A DNA stretch of 64,000 nt from Nocardia panacis (lineage in GTDB: Bacteria; Actinomycetota; Actinomycetes; Mycobacteriales; Mycobacteriaceae): assembly GCF_003598715.1 (NCBI RefSeq), contig NZ_QZFU01000055.1:62001-126000 (forward strand), written 5' to 3'. Under the pieces are notes generated by a model. The model searched no databases, was not told the DNA's origin, and saw only the letters and a list, made by a program, of their open reading frames with translations. The position numbers and the translations under genes were made by a program. Of this stretch, positions 31,364-39,855 are shown in pieces (position 1 is the first letter of the stretch; every line of letters begins with the position of its first letter).

Positions 31364-32401
31364 TCAGCAGAGTTCGCGCAGTTGCTCGATCAGCTTGACC
31401 CGCTCGGCCGGGGTCGCCGCCATCGGAACGACGTTCAAGGTGGTGACCCCTGCCTCGGCGAAGGCGGCGATCCGCTCCTTGACGTAGCTCGCCGGGCCGA
31501 TGAGCGAGATATCGCGAATCAGATCATCGGGGACGGCCTTGGCGGCCTCCTCCTTCTTGCCCGCGAGGTAGAGCTCCTGGATGCGGTCGGCCTGCGCGCC
31601 GTAGCCGTATTTGGTGGCCAGCGCGTGATAGAAGTTGCGGCCCTTCGCGCCCATACCGCCGATGTAGAGCGCCACGTGCGGTTTCACGAATTCCAGTAGC
31701 GGCGTGACGTTCTCGCCGATGGCCAGCGTGGGGCTGGCATACACCTCGAGCGCGCCCAACTGCGAATCACGTTTGGCCAGACCGTTTTCCAGCGCCTCGC
31801 CCCATACCTGCCGCGCCTTCTCCGGCAGGAAGAAAATGGGCTGCCAGCCCTCGGCGATCTCGGCGGCCAATTCCACATTCTTCGGACCGAGGGCCGCGAG
31901 CAGAACCGGAATGCGTTCGCGCACCGGATGATTGATCAGTTTGAGTGCCTTGCCCAGACCGGTGCCGCGCTCGGCGGGCAGCGGGATCCGGTAGTGCTTG
32001 CCCTGGTACTCGAGGCGTTCGCGCCGCCACACCTTGCGGCAGATCTCCACCAGTTCCCTGGTGCGACCGATCGGCGCGTCGTAGGGCACGCCGTGGAAGC
32101 CCTCGATGACCTGCGGGCCGGACGCGCCGAGCCCGAGGATGAAGCGACCGTCGGAGACGTGGTCGAGTCCGGCGGCGGTCATGGCGGTCAGGCTCGGGGT
32201 GCGGGTGTAGATCTGCAGAATCCCGGAGGCCAACAGCAGGGTCTCGGTCTTGGCGGCGAGATAGCCCAGCGCGCTCACCGCGTCGAAGGAGTACGCCTCC
32301 GGCACGAACACGATGTCCAGTCCGGCGCGTTCCAGATCGGCGACTTCGGCCGCCGCCTCTTTGAACCCGCCCGAATAGTTGATGCCCAATCCGATCTTCA
32401 T
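31364..32401 (-). CDS. LLM-class F420-dependent oxidoreductase
   Basis: 345 residues of the luciferase-like TIM-barrel family: KIGLGINYSGGF at the start, LERAGLDIVFVPEAYSFDAVS, LGLGASGPQVIEGFHG, ALGPKNVELAAEIAEGWQP. Actinobacterial members of this type usually use coenzyme F420 rather than flavin. The substrate is unknown. ATG 32401 was chosen because MKIGLGI is the family N-terminus; ATG 32413 is also in frame. Divergent from the cyclohydrolase gene. Confidence 0.87.
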   Translation of the reverse strand: MKIGLGINYSGGFKEAAAEVADLERAGLDIVFVPEAYSFDAVSALGYLAAKTETLLLASGILQIYTRTPSLTAMTAAGLDHVSDGRFILGLGASGPQVIEGFHGVPYDAPIGRTRELVEICRKVWRRERLEYQGKHYRIPLPAERGTGLGKALKLINHPVRERIPVLLAALGPKNVELAAEIAEGWQPIFFLPEKARQVWGEALENGLAKRDSQLGALEVYASPTLAIGENVTPLLEFVKPHVALYIGGMGAKGRNFYHALATKYGYGAQADRIQELYLAGKKEEAAKAVPDDLIRDISLIGPASYVKERIAAFAEAGVTTLNVVPMAATPAERVKLIEQLRELC

Positions 32402-32474
32402 AGCCGTAAACATAGTTGCGGTAGCGTTGGCCACGCACCGCACCCGCCCCCGAATACTGAAAGGCCATCCGCCC

Positions 32475-33104
32475 GTGTCGCAGCCGTTCGCCAAGGCCAC
32501 CCTCGAGCAGTACCTGTCCGACCTGGCCGCGAAGATTCCCGCACCGGGCGGCGGCGCGGTGGCCGCGCTGCACGCCGCACAGGGCGCGGCGCTGGTCGCC
32601 ATGGTCGCCCGCTACACCACCAGGGCCAAGGATGCGGACAACCGCCCGGTGGTGGACCGGATCATCGAGGCCGCCGACGCCGCGCGGGAGCGTTGCCTGG
32701 CGCTCGCCGACGCCGACGCCGCCGCCTTCACGGCGGTCGGCGAGGCGTACAAGCTGCCCAAGGACACCGAGGAGCAGGCGGCGGCCCGCACCGCCGCCAT
32801 CAATGCCGCGCTCGTCCAGGCCGCGCAGGTGCCCGCCGCGGTGGTGGACGAGGCCGACGAGGTGCTGTCCCTGGCCACCGAGCTGTTCCCGATCGGCAAC
32901 CCGAATGTCGTCACCGATATCGGCGCCGCCGCCGACGCCTGCCGGGCCGCCGCCCTGAGCTCCCAGCTCAATATCGAGATCAACGTCCGCTCGCTGCCCG
33001 CCGCCGAGGGCGACCGCTTCGCTTCCGTCCTGCTGCGCATCGAGGAGCTCGCCGCCCGCGCCGACGGACTGCACGCCGATGTGCTGCACGCAGTGCGCGG
33101 CTGA
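32475..33104 (+). CDS. Cyclodeaminase/cyclohydrolase family protein (FTCD-C or Fch-like)
   Basis: 209 residues, all-helical. The family hallmark is LAAKIPAPGGGAVAALHAAQGAALVAMV near residues 18-45, and FPIGNPNVVTDIGAAADACRAAAL lies near 140-163. Relatives are the cyclodeaminase half of formiminotransferase-cyclodeaminase and the methenyl-tetrahydrofolate cyclohydrolase Fch. With no formiminotransferase here, a folate cyclohydrolase role is more likely. A FolD paralogue that lacks its cyclohydrolase lysine lies 7.7 kb away. GTG 32475 precedes the family N-terminus; convergent with the next gene by 3 bp. Confidence 0.85.
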   Translation: MSQPFAKATLEQYLSDLAAKIPAPGGGAVAALHAAQGAALVAMVARYTTRAKDADNRPVVDRIIEAADAARERCLALADADAAAFTAVGEAYKLPKDTEEQAAARTAAINAALVQAAQVPAAVVDEADEVLSLATELFPIGNPNVVTDIGAAADACRAAALSSQLNIEINVRSLPAAEGDRFASVLLRIEELAARADGLHADVLHAVRG

Positions 33105-33107
33105 AAG

Positions 33108-34001
33108 CTAAGGCACGAGCACGATCTTGCCTCGGGTGTGGCCTGTTTCGCCGATCGCGTGCGCTTCGGCCGCATCCCGCAGCGGCAGTACGCGATCGAC
33201 GTGCACCCGCAGTTCACCTCGATCCACCAGGCCCGCGATCACTTCCAGATCCGCGCCGTTCGGCTCGACATAGTGCCGCAGGTAGCGCGGATCGCTCTCG
33301 GCGTCATTGCCCAGCGTGTCGACGAGCACCCCGTTGGGGCGCAACACCTTCAGTGAGCGGGTGCCGTACTCGCCGCCGACGAGGTCGAGCACCAGATCGA
33401 TATTGCGGGCCTGCTCGGTGAAATCCGCTGTCCGATAGTCGATCGGCTCGTCCGCGCCGAGTTCGCGCAGGAAATCGTGATTGCCCGCGCTCGCCGTGGC
33501 CAGCACGTGCGCGCCGCGCCACTTGGCGATCTGCACGGCGAGGTGGCCGACGCCGCCCGCCGCCGCATGCACCAGAACCCGCTGTCCGGCACGGACATTC
33601 GTCAATGCCTGCCATGCCGTGAGTACGGCGGTCGGCAATGCGGCGGCTTGCGGATGATCGATGGTCGAAGGTTTGCGAGCCGAGTATTCGACGGGCACCG
33701 CGACATACTCGGCGTACGCACCGAATCGACTCAGCACCATCGCGTAGACCTCCGTCCCCACCGCGACCCGATCCACACCCGCGCCGAGTTCGACCACCAC
33801 TCCCGATACATCGAGTCCGAGGGTGAACGGTGGTTCGCCCAATTTGCGGATCTCACCCGAACGCAACTTCCAATCGGCCGCGTTCACACTGGTCGCGCCC
33901 ACCCGCACCAGCACCTCACCGGGTCCCGGCACCGGCCGATCGACCTCGACTCCCTTCAGCACCTCGGGACCGCCCAATTCCTCTTGCACAATCGCGAACA
34001 T
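33108..34001 (-). CDS. NADP-dependent quinone oxidoreductase-like (MDR family)
   Basis: 297 residues. Medium-chain reductase without catalytic zinc: FAIVQEELGGPEVLKGVEVD, ATSVNAADWKLRSG, and the nucleotide site VLVHAAAGGVGHLAVQIAK near 150. Relatives reduce quinones or enones with NADPH. ATG 34001 fits the family start. The HxlR regulator is divergent and 49 bp away, the usual pairing for redox- or electrophile-responsive control. Confidence 0.9.
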   Translation of the reverse strand: MFAIVQEELGGPEVLKGVEVDRPVPGPGEVLVRVGATSVNAADWKLRSGEIRKLGEPPFTLGLDVSGVVVELGAGVDRVAVGTEVYAMVLSRFGAYAEYVAVPVEYSARKPSTIDHPQAAALPTAVLTAWQALTNVRAGQRVLVHAAAGGVGHLAVQIAKWRGAHVLATASAGNHDFLRELGADEPIDYRTADFTEQARNIDLVLDLVGGEYGTRSLKVLRPNGVLVDTLGNDAESDPRYLRHYVEPNGADLEVIAGLVDRGELRVHVDRVLPLRDAAEAHAIGETGHTRGKIVLVP

Positions 34002-34023
34002 GCTAAAGATTCTGCGGCGGCCT

Positions 34024-34077
34024 AGTATCCATTGGAAAGAAGGCACTTTCATGATCCCGAGGTACCCGATGGATACT
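34024..34077. promoter_or_regulatory. Inverted repeat AGTATCCAT / ATGGATACT around the HxlR start
   Basis: Perfect 9-bp arms at 34024-34032 and 34069-34077, 36 bp apart. The right arm is inside the first codons of the HxlR gene. Possible autoregulatory operator; the long spacing makes it uncertain. Confidence 0.3.
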
Positions 34078-34485
34078 GTCTGCGGCTGGGCCGAATCCGA
34101 CAATCTGGTCGAAAGCTATCTCGAACGCTGTCCGGCCAGGGAGGTTCTGAGCGTCCTCGCCGACAAATGGGTGCTGCTGGTGCTCGGCACACTGCGCCAA
34201 CACGGCGGGGCCGTCCGCTTCAACGACCTGCGCCGCCGTCTGGACGGCATCACCCAGAAGATGCTCACACGCACGCTGCGCAATTTGGAACGCGATGGAC
34301 TGGTCCGACGCACCGTCTACCCCACGGTGCCGCCCCGCGTGGAATATTCGCTCACCGAATTGGGTGCGAGCCTGGGCGAATTGAGTCACGCCATGGGCGT
34401 CTGGTCGGTGCGCAACCACCAGCGGATCACGACCGCACGCCGGGATTTCGACACCCGCGCCGCGCTGGAACCGCAACCGCTCTGA
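34051..34485 (+). CDS. HxlR family transcriptional regulator
   Basis: 144 residues. The DUF24/HxlR winged helix is clear: VLSVLADKWVLLVLGTLRQHG, VRFNDLRRRLDGITQKMLTRTLRNLERDGLV, and PRVEYSLTELGASL. A single cysteine pair (CGWAES, RCPARE) near the N-terminus could be redox sensing, as in several HxlR members. The AGAAGG ribosome site is 8 nt from ATG 34051; ATG 34069 is also possible. Probably controls the divergent oxidoreductase. Confidence 0.9.
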   Translation: MIPRYPMDTVCGWAESDNLVESYLERCPAREVLSVLADKWVLLVLGTLRQHGGAVRFNDLRRRLDGITQKMLTRTLRNLERDGLVRRTVYPTVPPRVEYSLTELGASLGELSHAMGVWSVRNHQRITTARRDFDTRAALEPQPL

Positions 34486-34562
34486 CTTCGCCCTGTTCCG
34501 GTTGATCATGGACGGCGTAAACTGAACTCTCGCGTACCACACCAGCTCGAAGGGGTGGAGCC

Positions 34563-35309
34563 ATGAGGGGCGCACTCGAAAAACTATTTCTCGCCACCGC
34601 GATCATCGCGCTCGGCGCATTCGGATCAGGTGCGGCCACCGCCGCCATGATCGACGCACCACCGGCGGTCATCGGGATCGCACCCGCCAACGGTCAACTG
34701 GTCGGCATCGCCGCACCCGTCACGGTGCGCTTCGCCACCGAGGTGGCCGACCGGGCCGGAGCCGAACGAGCACTCGCCATCACCGCGCCGCGGCCGGTCA
34801 GCGGCACACTTTCCTGGCTCGACGGCCGGGACCTGCGCTGGACGCCCAATAGCGCGCTGCCAGCGAGCGCGCCGATCGATGTCCGTTTCGGCGGGATCCA
34901 GACCCGATTCCAAACCAATGCCGGGGTAACCGGCGAGGGCGACATGTCCGCGCACACCTTCAGCATCAGCATCGGCGGTCAGGTGGTGCGGACGATGCCC
35001 GCCTCCTACGGCAAGTCCGGTTGGGAGACGCCTGCGGGCACCTTCCCGGTATTGGAGAAGGCTCGCAGCGTGGTGTTCGATTCACGCACCATCGGCATCC
35101 CGCTCAGCTCACCGGAGGGCTACGTCATCAACGGCGAATACGCCGAACGACTGACCTGGGGCGGGGTGTACATCCATTCCGCGCCGTGGTCGGTTGCCCA
35201 GCAAGGCAATTCGAATGTCAGCCACGGCTGCATCAACCTCGCACCCGAGGACGCGGCCTGGGTCTACGACACCATCAATGTCGGCGACCCGGTGAATATC
35301 CACTGGTAA
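34563..35309 (+). CDS. L,D-transpeptidase (YkuD) with one Ig-like domain
   Basis: 248 residues. A signal peptide (KLFLATAIIALGAFGSGAATA) is followed by a bacterial Ig-like domain (VIGIAPANGQLVGIAAPVTV to about 120) and the YkuD catalytic domain with HSAPW and SHGCINL (nucleophile C223). It makes 3-3 cross-links in peptidoglycan or attaches proteins. It is shorter than mycobacterial LdtMt2, with one Ig domain rather than two, similar to LdtMt1-type enzymes. The ribosome site AAGGGG lies 6-8 nt before ATG 34563. Convergent with the ABC exporter (7 bp). Confidence 0.92.
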   Translation: MRGALEKLFLATAIIALGAFGSGAATAAMIDAPPAVIGIAPANGQLVGIAAPVTVRFATEVADRAGAERALAITAPRPVSGTLSWLDGRDLRWTPNSALPASAPIDVRFGGIQTRFQTNAGVTGEGDMSAHTFSISIGGQVVRTMPASYGKSGWETPAGTFPVLEKARSVVFDSRTIGIPLSSPEGYVINGEYAERLTWGGVYIHSAPWSVAQQGNSNVSHGCINLAPEDAAWVYDTINVGDPVNIHW

Positions 35310-35316
35310 ACCGTTC

Positions 35317-37059
35317 TCACGCGGCGATACTCACCGTCTCGTCACGGGAAACCAGTGCGGCGTAACGACCTTCGCGGGCCAGCAGTTCCTCGTGGGTGCC
35401 GCGTTCCACGATGCGACCCCGATCCAGCACCACGATCTGGTCCGCGTCGCGGATCGTCGAGAGTCGGTGCGCGATGGTGATGGTGGTGCGACCGGCCGCC
35501 AGCGCGTCCAGGGCCGACTGCATCTGCTGTTCGGTGCGGGTGTCCAGGGCGCTGGTGGCCTCATCCAGAACCAGGATCGGCGGGTTGCGCAGGATCGCCC
35601 GCGCCACCGCGAGACGCTGCTTCTCGCCGCCGGAGAATCGGTAGCCGCGCTCCCCCACCACCGTGTCGTAGCCGTCGGGCAGGCTCGCGATGTGATCGTG
35701 GATCCGGGCGGCGCGCGCGGCCGCGCGCAGTTCCGCGTCCGTCGCATCGGGTTTGGCGAAGCGCAGGTTATCGGCGACCGAGGCGTGGAACAGGTAGGTC
35801 TCCTGGGAGACCACGCCAACGGCGCGCGTCAGATCGGCGAAACTCATCTCGCGCACATCCCGTCCGTCGATGCGCACCCCTCCGCGCGTCACGTCATAGA
35901 GCCGCGCCACCAGATAGCCGAGAGTCGTTTTACCCGAGCCGGTTTCCCCCACCACCGCCAGACTCGTCCCCGCCGGGACCTCGATATCGATATCCGACAG
36001 GACCGCACGCTCCCCGTAGCCGAAGCCCACACCTTCCAATCGAACCCCGCCTTCGATGACCCCCATCGGCACCGGCCTCGCCGGCTCGTCCAGATCCGGT
36101 CGCAGATCGAGATATTCGAAGATTCGAGTGAACAGCGCCAGCGAGCTCTGCACGTCCACACCGGTATTCAACAACTGCACCATCGGCCGCAGCAGGCTCG
36201 CCTGCAGCGTGGTGAAGGCCACCAGCGTGCCGATCGACACCAGCGGATGACCCTGCGCCACCGTCAAACCCGCCACCCAGTAGATCACGGCGGGCATGGC
36301 CGACAGGACGATCTGGATCGTCGACTGCCGCCAGCGCCCGGCCATACTCGCGCGAATCTCCAAGTCCACCAAGCCGCGCGACTCCCGCGTGAAATCCCGC
36401 ACCAGCGCCGGTGAACGACCCATGGTGCGCCCCAGGAGGATTCCGCTCACCGACAGCGACTCCTCCACGATCGCCGACATTCCGGCCAGCTTGCGCTGCC
36501 GCTCACCGGTGATCCGGCGACGCTCGCCGCCGACGCGTCGGCTCACCCACACGAAGAATGGCAACATCAGCAGCGAGACCAGCGTCAATCGCCAATCCAG
36601 CGCGAACATCGCCGTGACCGCCGCCAGCACCGTGGTGAAATTCGAGACCAGCGATGTAGCGGTCGAAGTGACCGTGGATTGCATACCCCCGATATCGTTC
36701 GCGATCCTCGACTGGATCTCACCCGTCCGGGTCGTGGTGAAGAAAGCCAGCGGCATCCGCTGCAATTGCGCGTACACGGCGGTCCGCAGGTCGTGCATGA
36801 CCTCCTGGCCCACCGCCGTCGAGATATACGTTTGCAGCACGCCGAACACACTCGTCAGCACCGCCACCACGACCATGCCCAACGCCAGCAGGGTGAGCAG
36901 TCCGGTGCGGCCCTGCGGCAGCGCCTCGTCGAGGATCGCGCGGAGCATGAACGGCGAAGCCAACGCCACCAGCGACGACAATCCGACCAGGGCCGCCACC
37001 AGCGCCAGGCGGGTTCGGTACGGGTGGAACAGTCGCAGGATGCGGCGGAGTTCATGCAT
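35317..37059 (-). CDS. ABC exporter, fused permease-ATPase half-transporter
   Basis: 580 residues. Six membrane helices (1-310) and an ATPase domain with Walker A VVGETGSGKTTLG near 370, Q-loop VSQETYLFH, signature FSGGEKQRLAVARAIL, Walker B ILVLDEATSALD and switch IAHRLSTI. It probably works as a homodimer exporting a drug, lipid or peptide. AGAGGG lies 5 nt before ATG 37059. It is divergent from a MarR repressor, with a perfect dyad between them, the standard arrangement for an inducible efflux pump. Confidence 0.93.
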   Translation of the reverse strand: MHELRRILRLFHPYRTRLALVAALVGLSSLVALASPFMLRAILDEALPQGRTGLLTLLALGMVVVAVLTSVFGVLQTYISTAVGQEVMHDLRTAVYAQLQRMPLAFFTTTRTGEIQSRIANDIGGMQSTVTSTATSLVSNFTTVLAAVTAMFALDWRLTLVSLLMLPFFVWVSRRVGGERRRITGERQRKLAGMSAIVEESLSVSGILLGRTMGRSPALVRDFTRESRGLVDLEIRASMAGRWRQSTIQIVLSAMPAVIYWVAGLTVAQGHPLVSIGTLVAFTTLQASLLRPMVQLLNTGVDVQSSLALFTRIFEYLDLRPDLDEPARPVPMGVIEGGVRLEGVGFGYGERAVLSDIDIEVPAGTSLAVVGETGSGKTTLGYLVARLYDVTRGGVRIDGRDVREMSFADLTRAVGVVSQETYLFHASVADNLRFAKPDATDAELRAAARAARIHDHIASLPDGYDTVVGERGYRFSGGEKQRLAVARAILRNPPILVLDEATSALDTRTEQQMQSALDALAAGRTTITIAHRLSTIRDADQIVVLDRGRIVERGTHEELLAREGRYAALVSRDETVSIAA

Positions 37060-37103
37060 GGGTGCCCTCTTTCGTCTCTCCCCTTAACTGAGTATGGCTC
37101 ATA

Positions 37104-37121
37104 ATTGTTCCATGCAACAAT
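37104..37121. promoter_or_regulatory. MarR operator ATTGTT-N6-AACAAT
   Basis: Perfect 6-bp arms with a 6-bp spacer lie between the ABC exporter and MarR genes. The dyad covers the -35 to spacer region of the MarR promoter (-10 at 37126). Size and symmetry fit MarR sites. Confidence 0.65.
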
Positions 37122-37125
37122 GAGG

Positions 37126-37131
37126 TATCCT
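37126..37131 (+). promoter_or_regulatory. -10 element for the MarR gene, leaderless
   Basis: TATCCT ends 7 nt before ATG 37139 with no Shine-Dalgarno. Confidence 0.45.
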
Positions 37132-37138
37132 CACTGTC

Positions 37139-37549
37139 ATGGGTGAGGGTGAGCTTGTCGAACTGTTCCTGCGGACCGGTCGGCGGATTCGGCGCAGGCA
37201 GATGGTGCTGTTGGCTCCGCTTGGGATCAGTCCGGGGCAGGCGAGGGCGCTTCGGGTTATCGGGAGGGGCGAGGGGGCGTTGCGGATGAGTGAGGTAGCG
37301 GCTCGGCTGGATATCGCGGCTCGGTCCGCTACCGGGGTGGTGGATTCGTTGGAGGGGATGGGGTTGGTTTCTCGGACTGTTGATTCCGGGAATCGGCGGG
37401 TTGTGCTTGTTGGGGTTACTGCCGAAGGGGAGAAGGTTTTGGGGGCAATGGTTTCGGCTCGGCTCGAGGCTGGGGAGGAGGTGTTTTCTGGTCTTTCTTT
37501 TGAAGATCGGGACCGGTTGTTGGAGGTTCTTCGGAAGTTGGATTCTTGA
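37139..37549 (+). CDS. MarR family transcriptional regulator
   Basis: 136 residues. LLAPLGISPGQARALRVIGRGEGALRMSEVAARLDI, with the recognition helix AARSATGVVDSLEGMGLVSRT and wing DSGNRRVVLVGVT. Likely repressor of the divergent ABC exporter through the dyad at 37104. Its coding strand is strikingly G- and T-rich (many GTT, GGG and TTG codons) compared with the C-ending codons of its neighbours, and this continues to about 37640 past the stop. The cause could be recent acquisition or a local strand bias. Confidence 0.88.
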   Translation: MGEGELVELFLRTGRRIRRRQMVLLAPLGISPGQARALRVIGRGEGALRMSEVAARLDIAARSATGVVDSLEGMGLVSRTVDSGNRRVVLVGVTAEGEKVLGAMVSARLEAGEEVFSGLSFEDRDRLLEVLRKLDS

Positions 37550-37721
37550 GGTTTTATTGCGTTTGAGGTTTTGCCCTTGTTGCCGGGTGGTTGCGTCGGG
37601 TGCCGTGGCGGGTTCGAGGCCGGGGTGATGTTATTGGCAGTGCAGGGCGTGTTGGGCGAGTTACCGGACTTGGAGATCCCGCTTTGGTACAGCTCGACGA
37701 AGTGCGCTACATCCCTTTCGG

Positions 37722-38243
37722 CTAGGACGTGGCGAACCGATTCAGGAGCGCGGCCCGTTGCGGCAGCTTGTCAATCCATTCGCGTTGCTCCGAGGTGTCC
37801 GGAACGGTGAGTCCACGAGCTTGTTCGAGTCGATGCCATGTTGTGTCTGGGTCGGAGCCATTGATGACGAGGAGCGCGGCGGCCAGTAGCGAGGCGCGGC
37901 CGATGCCGAAGCGACAGTGGGTGAGGACGTGTGCGCCTGCGTTCAGTTCCGCCGCTAGGTACTGGAGGGTCGGCAGCACGCCGGCCAGGTCGGGGACGCC
38001 GCGGTCGACGATTGGGATGGATACGAACCGCAGGCCGGCCTCGCGTGCCGTGCGTTCTTCGGCCTCGAGGTCGCATTCGTAGAGTTCAGTGGCGGTGAGC
38101 GCGCAGACCAAGTGGTCGACGCCGGACTCTTTCAGAGCGGTCATCTCGTCTTCGAGCCAGTCGCCACCGCGTGGCTTGGCCATGATGCTCAGCCGTCCGG
38201 GACCCTCATGGTCAACGGTGTAGAAGTTGGGGTGTATGCGCAT
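37722..38243 (-). CDS. Tyrosine/dual-specificity phosphatase-like protein
   Basis: 173 residues. The CX5R phosphatase signature is HCRFGIGRAS (C110, R116), with a candidate general acid D80 in PIVDRGVPD. The start MRIHPNFYTVDHEGPGRLSIMAKPRGG resembles cyclin-dependent-kinase-inhibitor-like and atypical dual-specificity phosphatases found in bacteria. ATG 38243 was chosen because the upstream extension enters the TetR gene and has no similarity. It lies 86 bp after the TetR stop on the same strand. The substrate is unknown. Confidence 0.82.
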   Translation of the reverse strand: MRIHPNFYTVDHEGPGRLSIMAKPRGGDWLEDEMTALKESGVDHLVCALTATELYECDLEAEERTAREAGLRFVSIPIVDRGVPDLAGVLPTLQYLAAELNAGAHVLTHCRFGIGRASLLAAALLVINGSDPDTTWHRLEQARGLTVPDTSEQREWIDKLPQRAALLNRFATS

Positions 38244-38329
38244 GTCTACATCGGGTTGTGGTGCGGAAAGCGGCGCGAAGCCAGCTTGATCGTGAGAGAT
38301 GTTGCCGGGCAAGGGTTTTGCGCGTCGGC

Positions 38330-39043
38330 TCAGGAGCGACCCAGCGATTTGACCAGGTCGATCATCTCGGCGTGGTGCAGGGCGGCGGAGTTGCTCGCGA
38401 CGGAACCGATATGACCGTCGACCTCCAAGGCTACCCAGCCGTGCATGCGGCCCCATACGCGGAGCGCGAGCGTCGCGGCGGCGGCGGGTACGTCCGGGAG
38501 GTCTTGTTGGACTTTCGCCGCGTAGGCCGGTTGCAGATCGGACCAGGAGTTCTCCTGGACCTCGCCGCTGCGAGCATCGAGCCATGCGTCGGCCACCAAT
38601 CGGGTCAATCCTCGGCAGACGCGGCGGGCGGTCCGGTCGACCGGGCCGTCTTCGGGCGGCTGATATCCGGGAACCGGGTGCCCGTAGAAGAGTCGGAAGC
38701 TTTCCGGGTTGGCCAGCGCCCATTCGCGCAAACCCTGACCCCAGGCCACCAGTCTGCCGCCGGGGTCGGTGGCGGGCACGGCGTCGACGGCGGCCTCCAG
38801 CGCCTCGGCGAGCGAGGTGCCGATTCCGCTGATCAGGGCGGTGATCAGGTCGTCTCGGGTGGGGAAGTAGCTGTAGATGGCGCGGGCGGTCATGCCCATC
38901 TCACGGGCGATGCCGCGCAGCGAGATCGACCCCGGCCCTTCCTCGGCCATCTGCTTCAGCGCGATCGCCATGATCTCCCGACTGGTCTCCGCCCGCAGCC
39001 GCTGCCTGCGGGTCGGCACGTTCACGTTGTCAACCTCACCCAT
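38330..39043 (-). CDS. TetR family transcriptional regulator
   Basis: 237 residues. HTH: ISLRGIAREMGMTARAIYSYFPTRDDLITAL. The ligand domain resembles the TetR_C_13-like group (PESFRLFYGHPVPGYQPPEDG, WGRMHGWVALEVDG). A TATCTT element 6 nt before ATG 39043 supports this start. Divergent from the DUF1330-type gene, which it may control. Confidence 0.9.
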   Translation of the reverse strand: MGEVDNVNVPTRRQRLRAETSREIMAIALKQMAEEGPGSISLRGIAREMGMTARAIYSYFPTRDDLITALISGIGTSLAEALEAAVDAVPATDPGGRLVAWGQGLREWALANPESFRLFYGHPVPGYQPPEDGPVDRTARRVCRGLTRLVADAWLDARSGEVQENSWSDLQPAYAAKVQQDLPDVPAAAATLALRVWGRMHGWVALEVDGHIGSVASNSAALHHAEMIDLVKSLGRS

Positions 39044-39049
39044 ATTGAC

Positions 39050-39055
39050 AAGATA
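39050..39055 (-). promoter_or_regulatory. -10 element for the TetR gene at 39043, leaderless
   Basis: Minus-strand TATCTT ends 6 nt before ATG 39043. The shared intergenic region to 39116 is 73 bp and AT-rich relative to its surroundings. Confidence 0.4.
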
Positions 39056-39116
39056 CAGCGTTTCAATACTCTTATGCGTGACATTACTATACACTGTGTC
39101 CAAGATTGGGGATCGG

Positions 39117-39431
39117 ATGTCCGCGTACGTCATCGTCAATGTCGAGGTACTCGATGAGGAGGCAGGCTGGGCCTACGCGCCCATAGCCCAGAAGTCGATC
39201 CTCGGCCACGGCGGCCGCTATTTGGTCGCGGGTCCCACACCCGAACCCGTGGAAGGCACCTGGGATTCACCCCGACTCATAGTCCTCGAATTCCCGGACA
39301 TGGGTCGGGTGCGCCAGTGGTACGACTCTCCCGAGTACCGACAGGCCCGACAGATACGGGAAGGCAAAGCTCGGGTGCAGATGCTGTTCGTCGAGGGCTC
39401 GCCGCCCGAGGGCTTCACCCTCCCGGCCTGA
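39117..39431 (+). CDS. DUF1330-type small protein
   Basis: 104 residues with the dimeric ferredoxin-like pattern of DUF1330: MSAYVIVNVEVLDEEAGWAY, then GGRYLVAGPTPEPVEG, and RVRQWYDSPEYRQARQIREG. The function of the family is unknown; members are small homodimers often near oxidative or degradation genes. ATG 39117 has a purine-rich stretch upstream. Divergent from a TetR regulator. Confidence 0.87.
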   Translation: MSAYVIVNVEVLDEEAGWAYAPIAQKSILGHGGRYLVAGPTPEPVEGTWDSPRLIVLEFPDMGRVRQWYDSPEYRQARQIREGKARVQMLFVEGSPPEGFTLPA

Positions 39432-39490
39432 GAACTCGTGGAAGTCCGGCAGATTCTCAGGCACCGCCCGAGAGATCCGCATCCGATAGA

Positions 39491-39835
39491 TTACGACGCC
39501 GTCGTGGCGAGCAGTCCGGTGAGGGCTGAGCGGGCGTTCTCCAAAGTGTGGATCTGTTCTTCGATCCCGTGCAGTCGGTCGCGCAGGACTTCGGCGACGC
39601 AGGCGTTGACCTGCGGTCCCGGCCCTTCCACGCAGGGCAGCACTTGCCGAATGACGTTGGTGGACAGCCCCGCTGCGAGCATGGCGCGGATGTGCCCGAC
39701 CACGACGGGTGCGTCCTCGGTGTAGCGGCGGTGGCCACTGACGGCGCGCTGCGTGGTGAGCAGCCCCTGTTCCTCGTAGTAGCGCAGCAACCTCGGGCTG
39801 ACGCCGGTGGTGTGCGCGAGTTCTCCGATCCTCAT
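39491..39835 (-). CDS. MerR family transcriptional regulator
   Basis: 114 residues. Winged HTH MRIGELAHTTGVSPRLLRYYEEQGLLTTQRAVSGHRRYTED, followed by the dimerisation helix near 75-112. There is one cysteine (LPCVEG), so no obvious metal site; it belongs with the organic-ligand MerR group. It is divergent from the aldo/keto reductase, whose promoter carries a MerR-type dyad. Confidence 0.92.
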   Translation of the reverse strand: MRIGELAHTTGVSPRLLRYYEEQGLLTTQRAVSGHRRYTEDAPVVVGHIRAMLAAGLSTNVIRQVLPCVEGPGPQVNACVAEVLRDRLHGIEEQIHTLENARSALTGLLATTAS

Positions 39836-39855
39836 GTGATCTGCCTCATGTCCGC

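Noticed and set aside
37590..37625. tRNA-like T-loop GGTTCGA
   Set aside because: The flanking bases do not form the five-base T-stem and no anticodon arm or acceptor stem is found.
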